Shown: positions 24,777-34,442, counted from the first letter of the stretch. The stretch: 64,000 bases of DNA from Spirosoma panaciterrae DSM 21099 (GCF_000374025.1 NZ_KB893177.1:154374-218373), one strand, 5' to 3'. Translations and numbers: made by a program. The notes: generated by a model not told the origin, from the sequence alone.

Positions 24777-25595
24777 ATGCCAGAACTTCCAGAAGTCGAG
24801 ATCAGACGCCAGTACCTCGAAACATCATCGCTTTACCAGCCTATCAGCCACATTGAGGTGGAAGATAAAAAATTGCTCACTACAGACTATCACACGCTTC
24901 AGGAGTGGCTGATTGGCCGCCAGTTTGTTGGCACGGAGCGAGTAGGAAAAAACCTCTTCGTACGTACTGATCAGCCTAATATCTTCGTGCATATGCACTT
25001 TGGTATGACAGGCGATCTGGAATACTATCATTCATCGCTCGATAGACCGCGATTTGCCCGAATTGTATTTGAATTTACCAATGGCTTCAACCTGGGGTTC
25101 TTATGCCCCCGAAAATTTGAGCGAGTGGGCTTGATTGATAGCATCGACGAGTTCCTGCTCCGGAAAAAAATTGGCCCAGACGGCCCGGCCGTTACTGTTG
25201 AGGCATTAGCCCGTCAGGTTCAGCGCAAAAAAGCCTTTATAAAACCCGTTTTGCTCGATCAACAGGTGGTGGCTGGGCTAGGCAACTGGATCGTCGATGA
25301 AGTATTGTTTCAGGCAAGGATTCATCCCGAACAACGCGCCGATACCCTCAGCGAAATCCAGATCCATCAGCTACATGATGCCATCCGCCTTGTTCTCGAA
25401 ACAGCCATTCGCTACGAAGCCGCCTATCGGGACTTTCCGATCGACTTTCTGATTCACGTCCGTGAGTGGGACAATTCGCCCTACGATGATGTGGAAGCCC
25501 ATAAATTCTGCCCGCGCTGTCATACGCGAATTGAGCGCTCGGTCGTTGGCGGACGTACCACTTTCTTCTGCCCTCGTGAGCAATTCATTCAGTGA
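24777..25595 (+). CDS. Fpg/Nei-family DNA glycosylase with altered zinc finger
   Basis: The protein has 272 residues and begins MPELPEVE, with the catalytic Pro2 and Glu3 of the Fpg/Nei family after Met removal. The helix-two-turn-helix region contains VAGLGNWIVDEVLFQARIHP, where VAG.GN is the family signature. The C-terminal zinc finger is unusual: CPRCHTRIERSVVGGRTTFF is followed by CPRE, so the fourth cysteine is a glutamate. It probably removes oxidised bases and cleaves the abasic site. Whether zinc is bound with three Cys or through the Glu is open. The gene is 50 nt upstream of a pirin gene and may share its transcript. Confidence 0.88.
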   Translation: MPELPEVEIRRQYLETSSLYQPISHIEVEDKKLLTTDYHTLQEWLIGRQFVGTERVGKNLFVRTDQPNIFVHMHFGMTGDLEYYHSSLDRPRFARIVFEFTNGFNLGFLCPRKFERVGLIDSIDEFLLRKKIGPDGPAVTVEALARQVQRKKAFIKPVLLDQQVVAGLGNWIVDEVLFQARIHPEQRADTLSEIQIHQLHDAIRLVLETAIRYEAAYRDFPIDFLIHVREWDNSPYDDVEAHKFCPRCHTRIERSVVGGRTTFFCPREQFIQ

Positions 25596-25645
25596 ACTAG
25601 CGGGAACAGAAACATGTTATCGTATTAAATGTATATACATTTAAA

Positions 25646-26506
25646 ATGACAACACAACGATCAATTTCCGATATACGCACGGCTACTCCCAACAATGTTG
25701 GTGATGGCTTTATTGGGTTGAATGCATTTCACCCACAAGGATCACGGCCCTACAGTCCATTTCTGCTTCTGGATCATCATGGCCCTATGCAGGTAAAGCC
25801 TTCCGAACGTCCAAAGGGAGTCGATCAACATCCGCATCGGGGTTTTGAAACCGTCACTATTGTTTATGAAGGGGCTTTAGAACACCGTGACTCGGCCGGA
25901 AACCACGGAAAACTTTTTGCGGGTGATGTCCAATGGATGACGGCTGCCGCTGGTATTATTCACGAAGAAAAACACGAGCGTGCCTTTTCCCGGCAAGGCG
26001 GCCAACTGGATTTTGTGCAGTTATGGGTCAACTTACCAGCGCAATACAAAATGAATCCGCCCAGGTACCAGGATATTGCCGCCACAAAAATTCCAGTGGT
26101 CACATTGCCTGGTGGAGGTCAATTGCGAGTGATTGCGGGCGACCTAGCAGGTTTACAAGGCCCGGCCAGCACATTTAGCCCTATCGTTGTAGCTGATCTG
26201 CGGCTGAATAAGGGCCAAACCGAAACAATAACGATTCCACAGTCGTATGCCTTGATGGTGTACGTATTGAGTGGTTCTGCTACCCTCAATACAACGGCCA
26301 TGGAGCGAGGGCAGATTGCCCTGCTAAATCAGGATGGCGACCGTATTTCTCTTTCGGCGGAAGAGGACACAAAACTGCTGATCCTGGCCGGAGAGCCCAT
26401 CCGGGAGCCCTTGGCCGTATATGGACCCTTTGTGATGAACACGCGTGAAGAAATTCTGGAAGCGTTTGAAGACTTTCAGGCCGGACGCATGGGTGTGTTG
26501 CAGTAG
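25646..26506 (+). CDS. Pirin family bicupin protein
   Basis: The protein has 286 residues. The N-terminal cupin has the pirin metal site: HPHRGFETVTIVYEG (His, His), ALEHRDS and GDVQWMTAAAGIIHEE (His and Glu). FVQLWVNLP and the C-terminal cupin with WMTA-distal strands follow. Pirins bind iron, and some have quercetinase activity; others affect stress responses. The physiological substrate is unknown. An inverted repeat lies 34 nt after the stop. Confidence 0.92.
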   Translation: MTTQRSISDIRTATPNNVGDGFIGLNAFHPQGSRPYSPFLLLDHHGPMQVKPSERPKGVDQHPHRGFETVTIVYEGALEHRDSAGNHGKLFAGDVQWMTAAAGIIHEEKHERAFSRQGGQLDFVQLWVNLPAQYKMNPPRYQDIAATKIPVVTLPGGGQLRVIAGDLAGLQGPASTFSPIVVADLRLNKGQTETITIPQSYALMVYVLSGSATLNTTAMERGQIALLNQDGDRISLSAEEDTKLLILAGEPIREPLAVYGPFVMNTREEILEAFEDFQAGRMGVLQ

Positions 26507-26540
26507 GCCAGGTATCGATAAAAACAGGCAAGGGTCATCA

Positions 26541-26615
26541 GAAATGGTCAGGAGTTGCCGAGGATTAGCAGGGATTGAACAATCGCTTGACTATACTTGC
26601 CCCCCTGACCATTTC
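26541..26615. repeat. 12-bp inverted repeat between convergent genes (H9)
   Basis: GAAATGGTCAGG (26541-26552) pairs with CCTGACCATTTC (26604-26615) around a 51-nt loop. The AATGGTCAGG core recurs in the repeat at 28742-28840. Confidence 0.7.
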
Positions 26616-26626
26616 CGACTTCTATT

Positions 26627-27892
26627 CTATAAATCCTTAATATTCCCGAAACCAATCACATCCCGATATACGGGATTGTCGCGCAGTTCTGTAGCCCGCA
26701 TTAGTTTATCGGCACCGAATTTTGTTTTCAGTTCATACAGTGTTTTGCGCAGGGTAGCTTTGCGCGTATCGTTCTCGAATAAGCTAAGCGGTACAACTTC
26801 GGCGGGAATGAACCGAAAAACAGCCACGCACATACTCCGCAAATGTTCGTTCAGAACGGGTTCGCACCGATGGGTAGCCTGAAATGTATCCAACCGTTCG
26901 CGTATAATCCGATAGAGTTCGGGGCCATCCTGCTTGGGTTCCGGAAAATGCACTTCGTAATTGTAGGTCTTGCCCGAATGATACCGACAGGAGAATGATA
27001 AATCCTGACAGAATAACTCTTTGTGAACCATCCGCCGTTCGAGCGTTAAGCAAAGCGATTGCAGAAGTTCATCCAGTCGTTCGGGCGAGCATCGTTGATC
27101 GGCCGAGATCGTGCGCATGGCCGACATACTTTTATTTTCCTGGGCCGTATCAAAATCAACCTCTCCGCCAAAATTAAGCCGTAAGTGCCAGTGCCACCCC
27201 ACAATACTCCGACATACAGCCCGCAGGTGTTCTGGTTTGGCATAGCGTAAATCGATTGGCGTATGAACACCACCTGCCTGCAAGCGAGCCGCCATCCGTT
27301 GTCCGATTCCCGGCAAGTCGGTTAAGGTAAGCGAACGCAGTACATCGTCGATGGTTTCGGGCGTAATAAGGGTCATACCATCAGGTTTTTGAATATCAGA
27401 AGCGAGTTTTGCCAGAAACACATTGGGGGCGATACCAATGGAGCAGCGAAGCCAATCCCCTACTTTTTCGCGTATGGCCTGCTTGATCGCTAAAGCCGTT
27501 TGCCGTACATCTTTATACACCAGTTGGTAGTTTGTCAAATCCACCACGGCCTCGTCGATACTTTTGGGCACCACATCGTCTGAAAACTGCCGAAGCACGT
27601 CGATAATCTTGACATGAAATTCACGGTATCGATTGGGATGCGTTTCGATGGGTACTAAATCCGGGCAAAGTACGATGGCTTCGTCCAGCCGCATTCCGGT
27701 TTTCACTCCACGTAATTTGGCCTCAATCGATGGAGCAATTACACAACCATGCCGCCCTGTGTATACGCACACACCTACCGGCCGACCACGCAACCAGTAA
27801 TTTACCTGTTGCTCGCAGGAGGCAAAAAAGCTGTTCATGTCAACAAAAAGCACTGTTGGCAGCGTGTGTGTGCCCAATCGGTTCCGTTTCAT
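26627..27892 (-). CDS. umuC: Y-family DNA polymerase (UmuC-like)
   Basis: The protein has 421 residues. The first catalytic Asp is in LFVDMNSFFASCEQQ, and the second acidic pair in SIDEAVVDLTNY. GIAPNVFLAKLASDIQKPDG and the helix-hairpin-helix LTDLPGIGQRMAARL are typical of Y-family polymerases. The little-finger region follows. These enzymes carry out error-prone synthesis past lesions. The divergent S24 protein across 157 nt is the natural UmuD-like partner. The steric-gate region reads CVYTG. The length agrees with UmuC of Bacteroidota. Regulation by a LexA/UmuD-like autoproteolytic protein is inferred from the context. Confidence 0.9.
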   Translation of the reverse strand: MKRNRLGTHTLPTVLFVDMNSFFASCEQQVNYWLRGRPVGVCVYTGRHGCVIAPSIEAKLRGVKTGMRLDEAIVLCPDLVPIETHPNRYREFHVKIIDVLRQFSDDVVPKSIDEAVVDLTNYQLVYKDVRQTALAIKQAIREKVGDWLRCSIGIAPNVFLAKLASDIQKPDGMTLITPETIDDVLRSLTLTDLPGIGQRMAARLQAGGVHTPIDLRYAKPEHLRAVCRSIVGWHWHLRLNFGGEVDFDTAQENKSMSAMRTISADQRCSPERLDELLQSLCLTLERRMVHKELFCQDLSFSCRYHSGKTYNYEVHFPEPKQDGPELYRIIRERLDTFQATHRCEPVLNEHLRSMCVAVFRFIPAEVVPLSLFENDTRKATLRKTLYELKTKFGADKLMRATELRDNPVYRDVIGFGNIKDL

Positions 27893-27935
27893 TAATTTTT
27901 GGGTCGAAAAGTGGCTTTTAGTAATAGCATACGTC

Positions 27936-27943
27936 TATATTTG
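27936..27943 (+). promoter_or_regulatory. -10 element for S24 regulator gene
   Basis: TATATTTG matches TAnnTTTG. The initiation point would fall at about 27950, just at the left arm of the operator-like repeat. Confidence 0.5.
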
Positions 27944-27948
27944 TAGTA

Positions 27949-27998
27949 TGATTTTTATAATACAAGTGCAATATATTTTAGTTATATTATAAAAATCA
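27949..27998. promoter_or_regulatory. 13-bp inverted repeat, candidate operator
   Basis: TGATTTTTATAAT (27949-27961) and ATTATAAAAATCA (27986-27998) are perfect inverted copies 24 nt apart. A nested GTAT-N10-ATAC dyad overlaps the left half (27946-27963). The site lies between divergent umuC-like and S24-repressor genes and is a candidate binding site for the S24 protein. Confidence 0.65.
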
Positions 27999-28049
27999 AC
28001 GATCCAGACTACTATACCCAAAAAATTGTTCAAAAAAATTAGCAGTATC

Positions 28050-28727
28050 GTGACAATTCAGGACAGACTAAAACAGGTTTTCGACGCCTTAGGTATAACA
28101 ATCTATCAGATTTCTAAGGAGTTAGGTGAAAACCCTTCTAAATTTTATAATATTCTGAACGGTCGTGCAAAACCGTCGTACGATACGATTATGAGTTTGC
28201 TGACCTGCTATCCGCAAATCAGCTCTGACTTTCTGATTCGGGGAAAATTGCCGGTATTGAATGTTCCCGAAACTAATGTTCGGTTATTTACATCCGACGA
28301 CGATACCCTTGAAGTACCCTTCATTCCCGTAAAGTTTTACGCCAGCTTTGTAGAAAGCTATGCCGATGGAATCAACGGGACGGATATGGAAACATTCCGG
28401 GTTCGGAAAGCGGTTATGAAAAACCAGAAGCAGGCTGTAGTGCTCGAAATTTCGGGCAATAGTATGAGCCCGCAACTAATCCATGGAGCCAAAGTTCTGG
28501 CCGTTCCGGTCAGTGACAGCAACTGGGAGTACCAGTCGGGGGGCGTCTATGCAGTGATGTACCGAGATTATTTCGTCGTTAAACGCATTCGGGACAACGA
28601 ACTCCTGACTCGTAAATACCTCACGCTCCATTCCGACAACCCCAACGGGGGTAACGTGACGGTTCCCTTACAGGATATTCGGGGCATCTGGAAAATCGTC
28701 TCAATCGTAGAAGCTCCTGTTGAATAA
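28050..28727 (+). CDS. XRE-HTH / S24 (LexA-UmuD type) repressor-protease
   Basis: The protein has 225 residues from a GTG at 28050 (MTIQDRLKQVFDALGI); a TTG at 28026 adds eight residues and is less likely. An N-terminal XRE helix-turn-helix (about 3-60: ITIYQISKELG, NPSKFYNILNG) is followed by a peptidase S24 domain with the catalytic Ser in EISGNSMSPQ and catalytic Lys in FVVKRI. A self-cleavage site is not obvious by eye. Unlike UmuD it has a DNA-binding domain, so it is more like a C1/LexA-type repressor. It probably represses the divergent polymerase gene and itself until DNA damage triggers cleavage. Confidence 0.85.
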   Translation: MTIQDRLKQVFDALGITIYQISKELGENPSKFYNILNGRAKPSYDTIMSLLTCYPQISSDFLIRGKLPVLNVPETNVRLFTSDDDTLEVPFIPVKFYASFVESYADGINGTDMETFRVRKAVMKNQKQAVVLEISGNSMSPQLIHGAKVLAVPVSDSNWEYQSGGVYAVMYRDYFVVKRIRDNELLTRKYLTLHSDNPNGGNVTVPLQDIRGIWKIVSIVEAPVE

Positions 28728-28741
28728 AAAATCAGAAATAA

Positions 28742-28840
28742 GTCAGGGTGGTCAAGTAGGGTCAGACAATTGATTTTCGATGTCTGACCCTACTTGACCA
28801 CCCTGACCATTACCTGACCACCCTGACCATTACCTGACCA
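28742..28840. repeat. 27-bp inverted repeat plus two 20-bp direct repeats (H10)
   Basis: Arms 28742-28768 and 28781-28807 match perfectly over 27 bp with a 12-nt loop. A 20-bp unit CCCTGACCATTACCTGACCA is repeated exactly at 28801-28820 and 28821-28840. The arm itself reads as nonamers GTCAGGGTG, GTCAAGTAG, GGTCAGACA. The second copy contains the stop codon of the convergent ABC gene. Confidence 0.92.
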
Positions 28841-30605
28841 CTTTATCAACATCCTTCTGGTGCGCCCACATGTCCTGGAAAATAATACTGTTCTGCTGAA
28901 GTTCTGAGAACGTACCTTCGCCCACAATACGGCCATCCTGCATGATGTAGATATAATCGAACAGGGGCAGTAAATGAAGCCGATGCAGAGTCGATACGAC
29001 CGCCTTATCTGAAAACACCCGCAGAAGCTCCCGATAAATCTGGAGTTCCGTTTTGGGATCTACGCTGCTCGTCGGTTCATCCAGCAATACAATACCACTA
29101 GTCCGGGCGGCTAATACACCACGTGCCAATGCCAGTCGCTGCCGTTGCCCACCCGATAAGTTCACGCCTTTTTCCTGAATATTCGTTTCCAGTCCATTGG
29201 GTAGCCGACGTATCACTTCATCAAAACGAGCCACCCGGCAAACCTCTCGTATATCTTCCTCTTCAAAAGGTAAACCAAGAGTAATGTTATAGGCAATTGT
29301 GTTCTCAAAAATCTCGGGTTCTTGCGGAAAGAGGGTCACCGTATTCGCAACGGCATTCAAATCAGCGTAAACTACCCCATCAACCCGAACCGACACCCCC
29401 GGCTCGGGTTGGTATAAGCCACGTAATAGAGTCAATAAGGTGCTTTTGCCTGAGCCGCTTTCGCCAATGAAGGCAATCCGCCTACCTCGCCCCAAACGAA
29501 TGGCCAGTTCATTCAGATGAACGATTTTTTGAGTGCTTCCTGCCGGACGGCTGTGCGAGAAACTGAGCCCAGCCATGTCGATGTTATTCCAGCCCTCGGG
29601 CAGGTTTTCATTTTCAGGCCGTTCGTAACGCGTATACGCTTCCGTAATAGACCGTACCGTCTGCACATCGGTATTGTACTGGACAATTTGCGTATACTGC
29701 CAGGCAATGTCGTTGAACACGCTGGTAAATTGGTTCACATAACCCAGCAGAGTTACCAATCCTCCTACCAGAAACACCTTGCCCGGTACATAATGCTGAT
29801 ATACATAACCTGTGGCCAATACGACATAGATAAGCCCAACCAGCATCGAGGCCACAAACCATTTCCACTCATTGATTTTCACCTGCCGGATAAATGGGGG
29901 GAAAACAGCCGCTATTTTATGCAGTAAACTATCCTGAATCCGTTGTTCCAGCCGAAGGGTAATGACCGTAATAATGTTGGACAGACTGTCGAATAACGTC
30001 GATGAAACAACGTGCTCCCGCTCATTGGTCTCGTCCAGGGCAATGATGAAGGGTCGGTCGAAACGGAGAATAACCCAAATTGTCAATACGCCCAGACCTA
30101 CACCAATCAGGCCAAAGGCGGGCGAAAAATAGAGCATAGCCCCAAACGAAAAGACAAATTTGGCCAGAGCCTGCAAATACATAAACCCATCCTGAAAAAA
30201 CGTCTTCAGCGCATCATAAGCCTTACGGATTCGATTGATGGTTGCTCCGCTGTGGTGATCCTTATGCCATCCAACAGGTAAATGCAGGGTTTTGTGGAAC
30301 AACTCATCCAGAAAATTTCGACTCAGGTTAAACGCCAGCCGTCGCTCCATAACGCGTGCGGGGCCATGAAAAACCCATTCCAGCACCTCCAGGCCTATAT
30401 ACCCTCCCGCATACAACCAGCCCAGTCTAAGAATAGATGTGCCTTGCTGCTGAAGCTCACCGATAAACCAACCAAATAACAAAGGCCGCAGAGCCGCTAC
30501 GGCATTGGCCAGTATGAACAGACAATACACCAGCACATACTGCCGCTTTTCGTGCCGGGCATACGTCCAGGCGGTGCGTAGTAAGGCGATATAGGGATTT
30601 TGCAT
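28830..30605 (-). CDS. ABC-type exporter, fused membrane and ATPase domains
   Basis: The protein has 591 residues from the ATG at 30605. An in-frame ATG at 30632 adds nine residues. The membrane domain (about 15-305) has six predicted helices (YVLVYCLFILANAVAALR, FGLIGVGLGVLTIWVIL, FVASMLVGLIYVVLATGYV). The ATPase domain (about 340-580) has Walker A GESGSGKSTLL, signature NLSGGQRQRLALARG, Walker B GIVLLDEPTSSVD and an H-loop STLHRLHLL. Half-transporters of this type export lipids, peptides or drugs as dimers; the substrate is unknown. The last residues (VVR) and stop are encoded in the 20-bp repeat at 28801-28840. Confidence 0.92.
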   Translation of the reverse strand: MQNPYIALLRTAWTYARHEKRQYVLVYCLFILANAVAALRPLLFGWFIGELQQQGTSILRLGWLYAGGYIGLEVLEWVFHGPARVMERRLAFNLSRNFLDELFHKTLHLPVGWHKDHHSGATINRIRKAYDALKTFFQDGFMYLQALAKFVFSFGAMLYFSPAFGLIGVGLGVLTIWVILRFDRPFIIALDETNEREHVVSSTLFDSLSNIITVITLRLEQRIQDSLLHKIAAVFPPFIRQVKINEWKWFVASMLVGLIYVVLATGYVYQHYVPGKVFLVGGLVTLLGYVNQFTSVFNDIAWQYTQIVQYNTDVQTVRSITEAYTRYERPENENLPEGWNNIDMAGLSFSHSRPAGSTQKIVHLNELAIRLGRGRRIAFIGESGSGKSTLLTLLRGLYQPEPGVSVRVDGVVYADLNAVANTVTLFPQEPEIFENTIAYNITLGLPFEEEDIREVCRVARFDEVIRRLPNGLETNIQEKGVNLSGGQRQRLALARGVLAARTSGIVLLDEPTSSVDPKTELQIYRELLRVFSDKAVVSTLHRLHLLPLFDYIYIMQDGRIVGEGTFSELQQNSIIFQDMWAHQKDVDKVVR

Positions 30606-30803
30606 ACACTGATTTATGACGGACCAACGCAAATTTATTTACAGCAACCTTTTAGTCACATCACCTACCGATTAATAGATATATGCCGCCTTGGTCAGCC
30701 AACATCTGACCTAAGTACATCGTATCCGTCTACTTGTTTGTATCCATTACCTGAAAAATAAATTATTTATCATTCCGGTAACTTTTAATGTACTCCAACA
30801 TCG

Positions 30804-31667
30804 GTGAATTTACGCAAAGCTCCTGCCTGGACCAACGAATTTCTATTTTCGTATGGCTCGTTTGATCGTATTCCAGATTCTGTTTTTGACCGTATCAACA
30901 AGGACCTAACCAAGCTTCTGTCGCCCAATCCACTTGTCAGCATTGTTGTTCCAGCCTGGAACGAGGAGGTAACCATTTTGAGTTGCATAGCATCGCTGGC
31001 TAAACAAAAAACCAGCCATCCGCTTGAGATTCTGGTCGTGAACAACAACTCGACCGATCAAACGCAAAAAACACTGGACAAACTCCAGGTAAGAAAAGTC
31101 TTTCAACCCATTCCAGGTTGGGGTCCGGCCCGACAGGCAGGCCTTGAGCAGGCCCGTGGCAAATACATACTCACAGCCGACTCCGACGGGCTCTACCCAC
31201 CCAGCTGGGTAGATGAAATGATGGCCGTTCTGCAACAACCAGGAATTGCCTGTATTTATGGCCGATACGCCTACCTTCCATCTCCAGGCTTTTCGCGGTT
31301 AAAACTTTCGCTGCTGGAAACCATGAAAGACATTCTTGCCGAAGTGCGGCACATCAAACGCCCTCATCTGAATGCCTATGGGATTAGTACCGGCTATTTG
31401 CGTGAACAGGCGTTATCGGTCGGGTATGTCATGCACAAAATTCGGGGCGAAGATGGGCGTATGTGTTTCGACCTAATGCAGTATGGCCAGGTGAAGCAGG
31501 TCAGATCGGCTAAAGCTCGTGTATGGACAAAGACACGGAGCCTGACTAAAGATGGCGGTTTTGGTAATGTGCTGTGGCAGCGCGTCAGGAATGAGCTTCG
31601 CCGATTGAACATTCTGTTTGTAAAGCAGGCTCCTCACGACACCAAGACTTCAACAAACGACCACTAG
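30804..31667 (+). CDS. Glycosyltransferase family 2
   Basis: The protein has 287 residues from a GTG at 30804; no in-frame ATG lies nearby. The GT2 fold is clear: VSIVVPAWNEEVTILSCIASL, EILVVNNNSTDQTQ, then GPARQAGLEQARGKYILTADSDG, where the DSD is the DxD metal site, and a later GEDGRMCFDLMQYG with the family Glu-Asp. It transfers a sugar from a nucleotide-sugar, probably to a lipid or polysaccharide. There is no membrane helix. It is divergent from the ABC exporter, which might move a related glycolipid, but this is only neighbourhood inference. Confidence 0.88.
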   Translation: MNLRKAPAWTNEFLFSYGSFDRIPDSVFDRINKDLTKLLSPNPLVSIVVPAWNEEVTILSCIASLAKQKTSHPLEILVVNNNSTDQTQKTLDKLQVRKVFQPIPGWGPARQAGLEQARGKYILTADSDGLYPPSWVDEMMAVLQQPGIACIYGRYAYLPSPGFSRLKLSLLETMKDILAEVRHIKRPHLNAYGISTGYLREQALSVGYVMHKIRGEDGRMCFDLMQYGQVKQVRSAKARVWTKTRSLTKDGGFGNVLWQRVRNELRRLNILFVKQAPHDTKTSTNDH

Positions 31668-31787
31668 TCTGGTCAGCCGCACATCCGTTTACGACACACG
31701 CTGTTCATTAAATTACGATCATTTTTTGGCCTCTTCATCTCAGGAGGCTGTTTTCTCTAAATATAAGCTATAAGACGAGGCTTACAC

Positions 31788-31818
31788 TTTGATTTCTAAT
31801 TGAAATTCAGTAATTTTG
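31788..31818 (+). promoter_or_regulatory. Bacteroidota-type promoter of fusA
   Basis: TTTG (31788-31791), exactly 19 nt, then TAATTTTG (31811-31818) match the -33/-7 consensus of this phylum. Initiation a few bases downstream would leave an 85-nt leader before fusA. Confidence 0.8.
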
Positions 31819-31908
31819 CGTCCTGATTTGTAAAAGGGCTACCTGCGTTAGTCAGTGAAAGCTCTTCCTTCGAGTTTAGAAAAACATAACTTTCAGTATA
31901 ACAAGCTA

Positions 31909-34026
31909 ATGGCTCGCGATTTAAATTTCACGAGAAACATCGGTATCGCTGCCCACATCGATGCGGGTAAGACAACCACCACCGAGCGGATTCTGTATTA
32001 CGCCGGGGTAAGCCACAAAATTGGTGAGGTACACGATGGTGCTGCTACCATGGACTGGATGGAGCAGGAACAGGAGCGGGGTATCACCATCACGTCGGCT
32101 GCTACCACTGTCGATTGGACCTACCGCGACCAGAAGTACCATATCAACATCATCGATACGCCAGGTCACGTTGACTTCACGGTTGAAGTAAACCGATCGT
32201 TGCGTGTACTCGATGGGCTGGTGTTCCTCTTCAGCGCCGTTGATGGCGTAGAACCACAGTCAGAAACCAACTGGCGTCTGGCTAACAATTATCATGTAGC
32301 TCGTCTGGGCTTCGTGAACAAAATGGACCGTTCGGGAGCTGACTTCCTGAATGTCTGCAAGCAGGTGAAAGAAATGCTGGGCAGCTATGCTGTTCCTCTT
32401 CAATTACCAATCGGAGAAGAAGACAACTTCAAAGGCGTAGTTGACCTGGTTAACTTCCGGGGTATCGTCTGGAATGAAGCGGATAAAGGCATGACCTTCC
32501 AGGTTGTTCCCATCCCGGATGATATGCTCGAGGAGGCAACCGAATGGCGTGAAAAACTGCTCGAAGCCGTAGCCGAATTCGACGATCACCTCATGGAGAA
32601 ATACTTTGAGGATCCCGATTCGATCACCGAAGCGGAGATGCTGGCTGCTCTTCGGAAGGCAACCATCGCTATGAAGATCGTTCCGATGCTTTGTGGCTCG
32701 TCTTTCAAAAATAAAGGGGTACAAACCATGCTCGACTACGTGATGGCTTTGCTGCCTTCGCCGTTGGACAAGGAGAGCATTAAAGGTACCAATCCGAACA
32801 CAGGCGAAGAGATTTCGCGGAAGCCTTCAACCTCGGAGCCTTTCTCTGCACTGGCGTTCAAGATTGCAACCGACCCGTATGTAGGCCGTCTGTGTTTCGT
32901 ACGTTCCTATTCGGGTATACTGGAATCTGGTTCTTATGTCCTGAACAACCGTTCGGGCAGCAAAGAGCGGATCTCGCGGATTTTCCAGATGCACGCCAAC
33001 AAGCAGAACCAGATCGAACGTCTGGAAGCAGGCGACATCGGTGCTGTCGTTGGATTTAAAGACATCAAAACAGGCGATACCCTGTCGGATGAGAAGAACC
33101 CAATCGTTCTGGAATCGATGGTGTTCCCCGATCCAGTTATTGGTTACGCTATCGAGCCGAAGAAAACGGCCGATCAGGACAACTTCTCGAAAGCAATTGG
33201 CAAGTTGATCGAAGAAGACCCAACCCTGAAAGTGGAGTCGAACGAAGAAACCGGCCAGACCATTATCCGGGGTATGGGTGAACTTCACCTCGAAATCATC
33301 ATCGACCGGATGCGTCGTGAGTTCAAGGTAGAAGTAAACCAGGGTGCTCCTCAGGTGGCTTACAAAGAGAAGCTGACCAAAAACGTTGAGCACCGTGAAG
33401 TGTATAAGAAGCAGACGGGTGGTCGTGGTAAGTTTGCCGACATCGTGTTCGAACTAGGGCCTCGCGATCCAGAAGAAGATGGTTCGGTTAAGCCAGGTTT
33501 GCAATTCGAGAATGGTATCGTTGGTGGTGTAATTCCTCGCGAATTCATTCAGCCAGTTGCCAAAGGTTTCGAAGAATCACTGAAGAATGGCCCGCTGGCT
33601 GGCTTCCCGCTCGAAAGCATGAAAGTCCGGTTGTTCCATGGTTCGTACCACGACGTTGACTCCGATTCGCTGTCGTTCGAAATGGCGGCTCGTTTAGGTT
33701 TCCGTGAAGCAGCTCGTCAGGCAGGTCCGAAACTGCTTGAGCCCATCATGGCCGTTGAAGTACTGACTCCCGAAGAATATACGGGACCAATCACAGGTGA
33801 CCTCAACCGTCGTCGGGGTGTGATGAAAGGTATGGATACGAAAGCCGGATCGCAGGTGATCAAAGCCGATGTTCCTCTGTCGGAATTGTTCGGTTATGTA
33901 ACCGATTTGCGTACGATGTCGTCAGGTCGTGCTACGGCTAACCTGACCTTCTCGCACTACGAAGTCGTTCCACAGAACATTTCGGATGCTGTAGTAGCTA
34001 AAGAAAAAGGTACCGTGAAGGCGTAA
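31909..34026 (+). CDS. fusA: Translation elongation factor G
   Basis: The protein has 705 residues from the ATG at 31909; an in-frame start at 31855 adds a leader without family similarity. The GTPase motifs are complete: [15 protein letters not shown] (P-loop), [24 protein letters not shown] and [10 protein letters not shown]. Domain IV carries [23 protein letters not shown] moves tRNAs and mRNA on the ribosome after peptide bond formation. It is preceded by a strong promoter and followed by a hairpin terminator before rpsJ. In many bacteria fusA follows rpsL-rpsG; here those genes are absent from the window. Confidence 0.98.
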   Translation: MARDLNFTRNIGIAAHIDAGKTTTTERILYYAGVSHKIGEVHDGAATMDWMEQEQERGITITSAATTVDWTYRDQKYHINIIDTPGHVDFTVEVNRSLRVLDGLVFLFSAVDGVEPQSETNWRLANNYHVARLGFVNKMDRSGADFLNVCKQVKEMLGSYAVPLQLPIGEEDNFKGVVDLVNFRGIVWNEADKGMTFQVVPIPDDMLEEATEWREKLLEAVAEFDDHLMEKYFEDPDSITEAEMLAALRKATIAMKIVPMLCGSSFKNKGVQTMLDYVMALLPSPLDKESIKGTNPNTGEEISRKPSTSEPFSALAFKIATDPYVGRLCFVRSYSGILESGSYVLNNRSGSKERISRIFQMHANKQNQIERLEAGDIGAVVGFKDIKTGDTLSDEKNPIVLESMVFPDPVIGYAIEPKKTADQDNFSKAIGKLIEEDPTLKVESNEETGQTIIRGMGELHLEIIIDRMRREFKVEVNQGAPQVAYKEKLTKNVEHREVYKKQTGGRGKFADIVFELGPRDPEEDGSVKPGLQFENGIVGGVIPREFIQPVAKGFEESLKNGPLAGFPLESMKVRLFHGSYHDVDSDSLSFEMAARLGFREAARQAGPKLLEPIMAVEVLTPEEYTGPITGDLNRRRGVMKGMDTKAGSQVIKADVPLSELFGYVTDLRTMSSGRATANLTFSHYEVVPQNISDAVVAKEKGTVKA

Positions 34027-34040
34027 GCCTTACTAGATAT

Positions 34041-34076
34041 TGGGCAATGAGCCACCTGGCTTGTTGCCCATTTTTT
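34041..34076 (+). terminator. Terminator or attenuator between fusA and rpsJ
   Basis: TGGGCAA (34041-34047) pairs with TTGCCCA (34064-34070), with an inner GAGCC/GGCTT stem, then a T-run. It lies 61 nt before the rpsJ start, so part of the fusA transcript likely ends here. Confidence 0.8.
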
Positions 34077-34136
34077 GTGTCGTCGGAGTAAATGGTTCTT
34101 TCGGCGTACACGTTTCACTTAATGAACCACAACACA

Positions 34137-34442
34137 ATGAGCCAAAAAATTCGCATTAAGCTGAAGTCGTTCGACCACATGCTGGTTGACAAGTCGGCAG
34201 AAAAAATCGTGAAAGCGGTTAAATCGACGGGCGCTGTTGTCAGCGGTCCCATCCCCCTGCCAACCAACAAAGAAATCTATACGGTGCTTCGGTCGCCCCA
34301 CGTGAACAAAAAGGCGCGTGAGCAATTCCAGCTTTGCACCTATAAGCGGTTAGTTGATATCTATAGCAGCAGTGCTAAAACGGTTGACGCGCTGATGAAG
34401 CTTGAACTTCCTAGTGGTGTTGACGTAGAAATCAAAGTCTAA
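34137..34442 (+). CDS. rpsJ: 30S ribosomal protein S10
   Basis: The protein has 101 residues from the ATG at 34137, the normal length for S10. An earlier in-frame ATG at 34092 would add 15 residues not seen in the family. The sequence [39 protein letters not shown] and [15 protein letters not shown] is diagnostic. S10 sits in the 30S head and also joins the NusB antitermination complex. Usually it heads the S10 operon; here it is a short gene behind fusA and is followed at once by a terminator, so the other ribosomal genes must be elsewhere. Confidence 0.97.
   Translation: MSQKIRIKLKSFDHMLVDKSAEKIVKAVKSTGAVVSGPIPLPTNKEIYTVLRSPHVNKKAREQFQLCTYKRLVDIYSSSAKTVDALMKLELPSGVDVEIKV

Noticed and set aside
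32827..33393. Minus-strand open frame of 188 codons inside fusA
   Set aside because: It is a shadow of a highly biased gene, with no motif.
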